From: an uncultured Rikenellaceae bacterium
Lineage (GTDB): Bacteria > Bacteroidota > Bacteroidia > Bacteroidales > Rikenellaceae
NCBI GenBank assembly: GCA_910588925.1
Contig: CAJURV010000042.1
Location: 1-18,908, forward strand
DNA length: 18,908 bases
Direction of reading: 5' to 3'
Part shown: positions 14,027 through 18,908 of the stretch, in pieces
Layout of the letters: each line of letters begins with the position of its first letter
Numbering within the stretch: position 1 is the first letter of the stretch
Notes under the pieces: generated by a model
What the model was told of the DNA's origin: nothing
Database searches by the model: none
Seen by the model: only the letters and a program-made list of their open reading frames with translations
Made by a program: the position numbers and the translations under genes

Positions 14027-15239
14027 CGGTGCGCTGTCCGGCCATAGCCGTACGCTCCATAAGCAACCTCACCCTCGCTATCGACATATCGAGACGCGAT
14101 TCGGGGATAACGCCAGACCTTACGAGCCGGCATATAGCTCCGATAGCCTGTCGCAGAACAGGTTCGGTATGTCCGGGGATATTGCTGCTCAATATAATCA
14201 GATCCACTCCCGCCTCCACGGTCAATCTCAACGACTCCTCCAGCGAATAGTTGTCGGCGATGGCTTTCATGTGCATGTCGTCGGTGATTACAACACCGTC
14301 GAAGCCGAGCTTGCCGCGTAACAGGCCGTCTATGGCGGCTTTCGATAACGTCGCGGGATAAACGGAATCTATACGGCTGTTATACAGGTGCCCCACCATC
14401 ATCATATCGCACGCGCCGCTGTCGATCATGCGACGGAACGGTTCGAGCTCATAACCGCTCCACGTGGCCGTAATGTCGGTGAATCCCTTGTGAGAATCCA
14501 CTTTAGAGCTGCCGTGCCCCGGAAAGTGCTTCAACGATGTAGCCAAACCGTGCTTGCGATGCTCCTCCACTATTATGGATGCGTTTCTGACAGCCACACC
14601 GGCATCGGTAGAGAAAGAGCGGTCGAACCGCCCTATCACCGGACACGTCGGATTTACATTGAGATCGACGCACGGGGTGAAATTGACATTGAAGCCGGCC
14701 TCCGCCACCGCTCCTGCGATAACATCCCCGTAATAACGCGTAGTGTCGGCATTATCGAGCCCACCCAGATAGGCGGCCGACGGCATATAGGGAAACCCGT
14801 ATTTGCTCTTGAGCCTGTTTACCAAACCGCCCTCCTGATCGACAGCCACTATCAACGGTCGGGCCGCATACTCTTTCAGACCGGCGCACAAACGGGAAAG
14901 CCTCTCCTTGGAATCGACACCCTTTCCCGCCGGATATATATTATGTTCGAAAAGGATAACCCCGGCCGCACCGAGGTCTATATCGCGTTTGACGGCATCG
15001 TTCAAAGAGGTGCCGCGCATACCTACTATTATCATGCGTGCCGCCTTCTGCTCCAGCGTAAGAGTGTCGAGCTCCGCATAGATTCGGTCATAAAGTATGC
15101 TGTCGCCGCAAAGAGTGTCGCACACCCCGTTTTCACACACAAAGGCGCTGTCGCTCGCCTCTACGGACTGCCCCGAAACATGGTCCGGCGCCATGAATGT
15201 CAATGCGAGCGTAAAGATCGCAAGACCGGTTCGTATCAT
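13989..15239 (-). CDS. Secreted GH3 beta-N-acetylhexosaminidase-like hydrolase
   Basis: Glycoside hydrolase family 3, nearest in motifs to NagZ-type beta-N-acetylglucosaminidases. It probably trims GlcNAc from peptidoglycan or host/dietary glycans. The 416 residues begin with a signal peptide (MIRTGLAIFTLALTFMA, likely cleavage near VSG-QS), so it is periplasmic or secreted, unlike cytoplasmic E. coli NagZ. Visible motifs are VDQEGGLVNRL (133-143), KHFPGHG (237-243), the D248/H250 dyad in KVDSHKGF, and the TDDMHM nucleophile region with D320. A cysteine pattern (C35, C40, C44) after the signal peptide is unusual and could form disulfides. It lies 67 nt downstream of rsmE and overlaps the HAD gene by 38 nt at its 3' end. 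Confidence 0.88.
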   Translation of the reverse strand: MIRTGLAIFTLALTFMAPDHVSGQSVEASDSAFVCENGVCDTLCGDSILYDRIYAELDTLTLEQKAARMIIVGMRGTSLNDAVKRDIDLGAAGVILFEHNIYPAGKGVDSKERLSRLCAGLKEYAARPLIVAVDQEGGLVNRLKSKYGFPYMPSAAYLGGLDNADTTRYYGDVIAGAVAEAGFNVNFTPCVDLNVNPTCPVIGRFDRSFSTDAGVAVRNASIIVEEHRKHGLATSLKHFPGHGSSKVDSHKGFTDITATWSGYELEPFRRMIDSGACDMMMVGHLYNSRIDSVYPATLSKAAIDGLLRGKLGFDGVVITDDMHMKAIADNYSLEESLRLTVEAGVDLIILSSNIPGHTEPVLRQAIGAICRLVRSGVIPESRLDMSIARVRLLMERTAMAGQRTATAPIRRTGQAL

Positions 15240-15306
15240 AATCTCTAAAATTTATCGTAAGTACATATCCGTACGGTGTTCCCGTAACCGTTGAAGTAAC
15301 GTCCCG

Positions 15307-16014
15307 TCACTGATTGATCAGAGCTACTGTCATAACCGAAGCCAAAGCGGCCGTCTCCGTACGCAACCTGCTCTCACCCAACGACACCGGCCTGAAACCT
15401 GCCGCGCGGGCACTCTCCACCTCCTCCGGCGAGAAATCGCCCTCGGGACCTATCAGCACCACTACGCTACGCCCCGGCTCTACCGAATCGCGCAATAAAC
15501 GTTTGTCGTCAGAAGGATCGCAATGGGCAATGAAAAGTTGGGCATCACCGTAGTCCGCTCCGATAAAATCGTCGAAAGATGTCATCGCATCAACCTCAGT
15601 AAGCCGGCATTTGAGCGACTGCTTCATGGCCGACACAGCTATTTTGCGCAACCGATCCTCCTTGACTATGCGGCGCTCGCTATGGTCGCAACATAGGGGC
15701 ACCACCCTGCCGCACCCCACCTCTACGGCCTTTTCCACGAACCATTCGAAGCGGTCGATATTCTTAGTAGGAGCACAGGCCACAGTAAGATCGTAAGGCA
15801 GCGGATGCGGCTCGGCCAGACGCTCCACAGCCCTGACCACCGTTCTTTTTTTATCGGCGACCTCCACGCATGCCGCTATCAACGTGCCCCGTCCGTCGGT
15901 GAAATGGAGCGTATCGCCGACCGAAGCCCGCAACACCTTGACACAGTGTGCAGATTCCTCCTCGCAGAGGGTATAACTATCGGTAATGAAATCGGGAGCA
16001 TAAAAAAGTTGCAT
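15307..16014 (-). CDS. rsmE: 16S rRNA (U1498-N3)-methyltransferase
   Basis: RsmE methylates U1498 of 16S rRNA in the 30S decoding region. The 235-residue protein has the N-terminal PUA-like region (about 1-70) and a C-terminal SPOUT knot. The knot signatures are APTKNIDRFEWFVEKAVEVG (81-100), SERRI (112-116), LIGPEGDFSPEE (187-198) and LGESRLRTETAA (212-223). These last two SAM-binding loops are diagnostic. The ATG at 16014 gives MQLFYAPD, a typical start. A minus-strand promoter-like box at 16201-16194 would give a leader of about 170-180 nt. Confidence 0.95.
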   Translation of the reverse strand: MQLFYAPDFITDSYTLCEEESAHCVKVLRASVGDTLHFTDGRGTLIAACVEVADKKRTVVRAVERLAEPHPLPYDLTVACAPTKNIDRFEWFVEKAVEVGCGRVVPLCCDHSERRIVKEDRLRKIAVSAMKQSLKCRLTEVDAMTSFDDFIGADYGDAQLFIAHCDPSDDKRLLRDSVEPGRSVVVLIGPEGDFSPEEVESARAAGFRPVSLGESRLRTETAALASVMTVALINQ

Positions 16015-16039
16015 AAATCTATCCGATTGATTATCTTTG
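16009..16039 (+). promoter_or_regulatory. Candidate promoter for the M3 peptidase gene
   Basis: TATCTTTG (16032-16039) matches TAnnTTTG exactly. GTTG (16008-16011) lies 20 nt upstream, one base off the -33 TTTG. Transcription from here would give the M3 gene a leader of roughly 170-180 nt. The box sits just upstream of the divergent rsmE start and faces the minus-strand box at 16201. Confidence 0.5.
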
Positions 16040-16193
16040 TCATTCGACAGACCGTACGATACATTTCGTGCCTCTTTATACAGGAATTACGGGCAAAAAG
16101 CGAAAACAAGCGTATCAACACCGATCCGGAATACTCGAATAAACGTACAGGCCGCATGTAACGCACTCGTCGCATGGGTCCTGTTTATCAAAA

Positions 16194-16225
16194 CAAAGAT
16201 AACAAAAAATAGAAAAACTGTGAAA
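16194..16225 (-). promoter_or_regulatory. Candidate promoter for rsmE
   Basis: On the minus strand TATCTTTG (16201-16194) matches TAnnTTTG exactly. TTTC (16225-16222) lies 20 nt upstream, one base off the -33 element. The -33 element overlaps the M3 peptidase start codon region. The leader to the rsmE ATG would be about 170-180 nt. Confidence 0.5.
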
Positions 16226-18322
16226 AAACTTACCGTAATGGCACTTTTCGCCGCATCATTGGCCCTCGCATCGTGCGACGGCGGCTCCACCGTAGCCGAC
16301 GAGAACCCGTTCTTCACGGAGTGGTCGACACCCTTCGGCATGCCTCCTTTCGACAAGATCAAGACAGAACACTTCATCCCCGCGTTCGAGAAGGGTATGG
16401 AGCTTGAAAACGCCGAGATAGACGCTATCATCGCCAACACCGAAGCGCCCACTTTCGACAACACCATAGTTCCCTACACCGAAAGCGGCGAATTTACCAG
16501 CCGTGTGAGCGGAGCATACGGAGCCCTCACATCGTCTATGATGAACGACGACCTCAAGGCCGTTCAGGAGAAACTGTCGCCCATGATGACGCGTCACAAC
16601 AACGCCATCAGCATGAACGACAAGCTCTTCGCCCGCATCAAGACAGTGTACGAAAACATGGATTCGGCAGGTCTCGACCCACAGCAACGCCGTCTTACCG
16701 AGAAAGTGTACAAAGGCTTCGTACGCAGCGGCGCCGACCTCCCCTTGGATAAGAAAAACCAGCTCAAGGCCATCAACGAACAGATATCGGAACTGTCGCT
16801 CCGTTTCGGCAACAACCTGCTCAAGGAGATGAACAGTTTCTATATAACCGTAACCGACACGGCGTCGCTTACCGGTGTGCCGTCGGGAGCGATAGAGGCT
16901 GCGGCGTCGGAAGCGACCAAGAGAGGCGTAGAAGGCTGGGTATTCACCCTCGACAAGGCCAGCATGTTGCCTTTCCTGCAATACTCGCCCGACCGCGACA
17001 AACGCAAAGAGCTATACATGGGCTATATCAACCGTTGCAACAACGGCGGCGACACCGATAACAAAGATATAGTAGACTCGCTCGTAAACTTGCGCCAGCG
17101 TCGTGCCGAACTTCTCGGCTACCCCGACTATGCGTCGTACGTGCTCGAGAACAACATGGCCAAGAACCCGGCCAACGTATACGCGTTCCTCGATGAGATA
17201 TGGACCCCCGCTCTCAACCGCGCCAAAGGCGAGCTGGCCGAAATGAAAGCCATCAAAGCAGCCGAAAGCGGCGACGACAAAATAGAAAGCTGGGACTGGT
17301 GGTACTATGCGGAAAAGCTACGCAAATCCAAATACGACCTCGATGAGAACGAGATACGTCCCTACTTCTCTATAGACAACGTACGCGAAGGCATCTTCAC
17401 CGTCGTAGGCAAGCTCTACGGCATAACCTTCAAAGAGGTCAAGGGCGCACCCGTATACAGCGACGAATGCAGCGTATACGAAGTGTTCGACAAGGACGGC
17501 TCTCACCTCGGCGCCATTGTTCTCGACATGTATCCCCGCAGCGGCAAGCGCGTAGGCGCATGGTGCTCGAGCTACCGTTCGCAGAGCTACAAAGACGGCA
17601 TACGCGTAGCCCCCATCTCTACCGTCACCTGCAACTTCACACGCCCCACAGCCGATGCCCCCGCTCTGCTCACTATGGACGAGGTGGAAACATTCTTCCA
17701 CGAGTTCGGTCACGCCATACACGGTTTGGTTTCCGATGTCAAATACAAAGGTCTCAAAGGCACCCCGCGCGACTTCGTAGAGCTCCCCTCGCAAGTAATG
17801 GAGAACTGGGCTACTCACCCCGAAGTGCTCAAACTATACGCTAAACACTATAAAACCGGCGAAGTGATACCCGACGAATTGATCGTCAAGCTCAACAACA
17901 GCTCTCTTTTCAACAAAGGGTTCATCATAACCGAGCTCACTGCGGCGGCGCTCCTCGATATGGACTATCACACCCTCGGCAAGGTTGAGAACATAGAAGT
18001 GCTCGACTTCGAGAACAACGCCATGCGTAAACGCGGCCTCATCGAAGAGATAGAGCCCCGTTACCGTTCTACCTACTTCCAGCACATATTCAACGGCGGA
18101 TATGCAGCCGGATACTACGGCTACATCTGGTCGCAGCTCCTCGACGCCGATGCGTTCGCGGCATTCGTCGAAACGGGCGATATATTCGACCAAGAGACAG
18201 CCGCACGCTTCCGCAAACTCCTCGAAGTAGGCGGCAGCTACGACGAAGCTGAAACATACGTCAAATTCCGCGGAAACGATCCTTCTAAGGAACCGTTGAT
18301 GAAGAGAGCCGGCTTACTCTAA
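16220..18322 (+). CDS. dcp: M3-family (Dcp-like) lipoprotein metallopeptidase
   Basis: Zinc peptidase of the thimet oligopeptidase/peptidyl-dipeptidase family, probably trimming short peptides at the envelope. From a GTG start at 16220 it has 700 residues, close to the usual M3 length. The N-terminus is a lipoprotein signal (MKK, hydrophobic core, lipobox LASC, acylated C19). The family opening NPFFTEWSTPFGMPPFDKI follows. The zinc motif HEFGH places ligands at H494 and H498 with catalytic E495; E521 in DFVELPSQVMENW is the third ligand. The loop from the second His to this Glu is two residues shorter than in E. coli Dcp. The frame is open from an ATG at 16037, but that would bury the lipoprotein signal; ATG at 16238 is possible but lacks the basic n-region. 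The last 28 nt lie inside a long palindrome. Confidence 0.93.
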   Translation: MKKLTVMALFAASLALASCDGGSTVADENPFFTEWSTPFGMPPFDKIKTEHFIPAFEKGMELENAEIDAIIANTEAPTFDNTIVPYTESGEFTSRVSGAYGALTSSMMNDDLKAVQEKLSPMMTRHNNAISMNDKLFARIKTVYENMDSAGLDPQQRRLTEKVYKGFVRSGADLPLDKKNQLKAINEQISELSLRFGNNLLKEMNSFYITVTDTASLTGVPSGAIEAAASEATKRGVEGWVFTLDKASMLPFLQYSPDRDKRKELYMGYINRCNNGGDTDNKDIVDSLVNLRQRRAELLGYPDYASYVLENNMAKNPANVYAFLDEIWTPALNRAKGELAEMKAIKAAESGDDKIESWDWWYYAEKLRKSKYDLDENEIRPYFSIDNVREGIFTVVGKLYGITFKEVKGAPVYSDECSVYEVFDKDGSHLGAIVLDMYPRSGKRVGAWCSSYRSQSYKDGIRVAPISTVTCNFTRPTADAPALLTMDEVETFFHEFGHAIHGLVSDVKYKGLKGTPRDFVELPSQVMENWATHPEVLKLYAKHYKTGEVIPDELIVKLNNSSLFNKGFIITELTAAALLDMDYHTLGKVENIEVLDFENNAMRKRGLIEEIEPRYRSTYFQHIFNGGYAAGYYGYIWSQLLDADAFAAFVETGDIFDQETAARFRKLLEVGGSYDEAETYVKFRGNDPSKEPLMKRAGLL

Positions 18323-18408
18323 CCGGTAAATAAAAAAGAGGCTTGTGAAACGTTCACAAGCCTCTTTTTTATTTACCGGTTAGAGTAAGCCGGGCTCTCT
18401 TCATCAAC
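18295..18408 (+). terminator. Very long palindrome spanning the 3' end of the M3 gene
   Basis: The left arm 18295-18349 (55 nt) is the reverse complement of the right arm 18353-18408 (56 nt), apart from one extra G near 18391-18393, around a 3-nt ACG loop. The left arm includes the last nine codons and the stop of the peptidase gene. The core AAGAGGCTTGTGAA/TTCACAAGCCTCTT followed by TTTT is a normal intrinsic terminator; the remaining 40 bp of stem are surplus. Confidence 0.75.
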
Positions 18409-18429
18409 TTTTGTAAATACCTAACGGAC

Positions 18430-18535
18430 AGACCACATAGTGAAGACTTACTTTTGTCACCCGATGAATGCACAACCCCATTTTGAGAGGCGTCATATAA
18501 AATGATGCCGATTGCATGGACTTGATGCACTTCAT
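18430..18535. repeat. Dispersed structured repeat, copy B
   Basis: Diverged second copy of the repeat at 11299-11426. AGACCAC..GTG.AGACTTACTTTTGTCAC.CGA (18430-18464) matches copy A at about 31 of 36 positions. Later blocks GCACAACCCCATTTTGAGAG, CGTCATA and an ACTTGATGCACTTCA tail also correspond. The second arm of copy A's 12-bp inverted repeat and its GC-rich hairpin are lost here, so this looks like a decayed copy. Outer limits are approximate. Confidence 0.6.
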
Positions 18536-18908
18536 GTCCATCATACGACTTAAAAAATATCATCGCCATTATATATCATAGGTTCATATCTTACGGTATC
18601 TGCCGGCGAAACGAAAATATACTGCAAAGTTTCACTAAGATAGGCGCATTAACGCCGGCTGCATCGCTCCGTGTCAGGAGCGCAAACAATGAAAACAATT
18701 CCGCTCGCGAGGCGATAAGATACTATAAAACGCATTAACAGTATGCGCATTAGCTGAAACCACCCATGCGGCACGGGGTGCCGCTCCGCTATAATTACAC
18801 GTATTAACCCGACAGAGGTTGGGAAAACTGCCGGCGAGCAAATCTCATCACTCCACACCCAAAGACATGCGCATTAACCGCAAGTCGCAGGCATGCTAGC
18901 CCACGCAC
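18536..18908. other. Gene-free right end with hairpins
   Basis: No credible gene. Visible inverted repeats are CGCTCC/GGAGCG (18665-18670 with 18677-18682) and GCGGCAC/GTGCCGC around GGG (18768-18774 with 18778-18784). The second can alternatively pair through CACCC/GGGTG. TGCCGGCGA occurs at 18601 and again at 18829. The region may be a leader, a non-coding RNA or a regulatory region of a gene beyond the window. Confidence 0.45.
18644..18878 (+). repeat. Recurring CGCATTAAC motif
   Basis: GCGCATTAAC occurs at 18644-18653 and 18869-18878. CGCATTAAC is at 18731-18739, with close variants GCGCATTAGC at 18745-18754 and CGTATTAAC at 18800-18808. All five are on the plus strand within 235 nt. The first and last sit 43 and 40 nt after a TGCCGGCGA, suggesting an old duplication of a unit or an array of binding sites. 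I did not notice the motif elsewhere in the window. Confidence 0.45.

Noticed and set aside
14388..15248. 286-residue plus-strand open frame opposite the GH3 gene
   Set aside because: Shadow of the GH3 catalytic domain; no independent support.
18644..18878. CRISPR array at the right end
   Set aside because: The repeated unit is only 9-10 nt, spacing is irregular (about 14 to 87 nt), and no cas genes are present.
1..18908. Mobile element, prophage, tRNA or rRNA genes
   Set aside because: No transposase, integrase or phage protein, no target-site duplication, and no cloverleaf or rRNA stretch was recognised on either strand.

Overview
The window looks like a chromosomal segment of a Bacteroidales bacterium (phylum Bacteroidota), probably an anaerobic propionate/succinate fermenter. 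Four things point there: a complete methylmalonyl-CoA epimerase plus sodium-pumping methylmalonyl-CoA decarboxylase locus; an OadG subunit with a lamin-tail domain; promoter-like TAnnTTTG boxes with no recognisable Shine-Dalgarno sequences, start codons instead lying in A-rich leaders; and a two-CBS arabinose-5-phosphate isomerase beside a long RecQ. I cannot fix the genus. Almost every gene is a conserved housekeeping or central-metabolism gene. I see no phage, transposase, CRISPR, toxin-antitoxin or defence genes.

Layout. 1-660: gene-free, with a cluster of short GC-rich hairpins. 720-1718 (-): kdsD/kpsF for Kdo synthesis, divergent from recQ (1845-4037 +). recQ leads a tight run: rsmA (4042), a DUF1573 secreted protein overlapping rsmA by 4 nt (4824), and a GT4 glycosyltransferase (5218-6336). 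Then comes a separate promoter and the five-gene propionate/sodium-pump operon: mce (6530), mmdA (7004), LTD-OadG (8589), biotin carrier (9584) and oadB (10026-11186). It ends in a 41-bp perfect palindrome followed by a diverged dispersed repeat. sodB (11652-12248 -), a small YkvA/DUF1232 protein (12565 +) and a Cof-type HAD phosphatase (13241 +) follow. The HAD gene overlaps tail-to-tail with a secreted GH3 beta-N-acetylhexosaminidase-like gene (13989-15239 -). rsmE (15307-16014 -) lies upstream of the GH3 gene. Divergent from rsmE is an M3 (Dcp-like) lipoprotein peptidase (16220-18322 +), which ends in a second very long palindrome and a second copy of the same repeat. 18409-18908 is gene-free, with hairpins and a recurring CGCATTAAC motif.

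How the genes work together. In the succinate-to-propionate route, Mce interconverts the (R)- and (S)-methylmalonyl-CoA epimers. MmdA moves the carboxyl group of (S)-methylmalonyl-CoA to biotin on the carrier protein. OadB decarboxylates carboxybiotin while exporting Na+, and the OadG-like subunit should anchor the complex. The remaining genes serve envelope synthesis (Kdo, glycosyl transfer), cell-wall or peptide turnover (GH3, M3), rRNA methylation (RsmA, RsmE), DNA repair (RecQ) and oxidative-stress defence (SOD).

The least explained signals are not in the proteins. They are (i) two terminator palindromes with 41- and 55-bp arms that reach into the coding sequence, each followed 22-33 nt later by related copies of a structured repeat; (ii) a perfect inverted repeat over the -7 box of the mce operon; (iii) apparent face-to-face promoters in the rsmE/M3 gap; and (iv) hairpin/motif clusters at both window ends.
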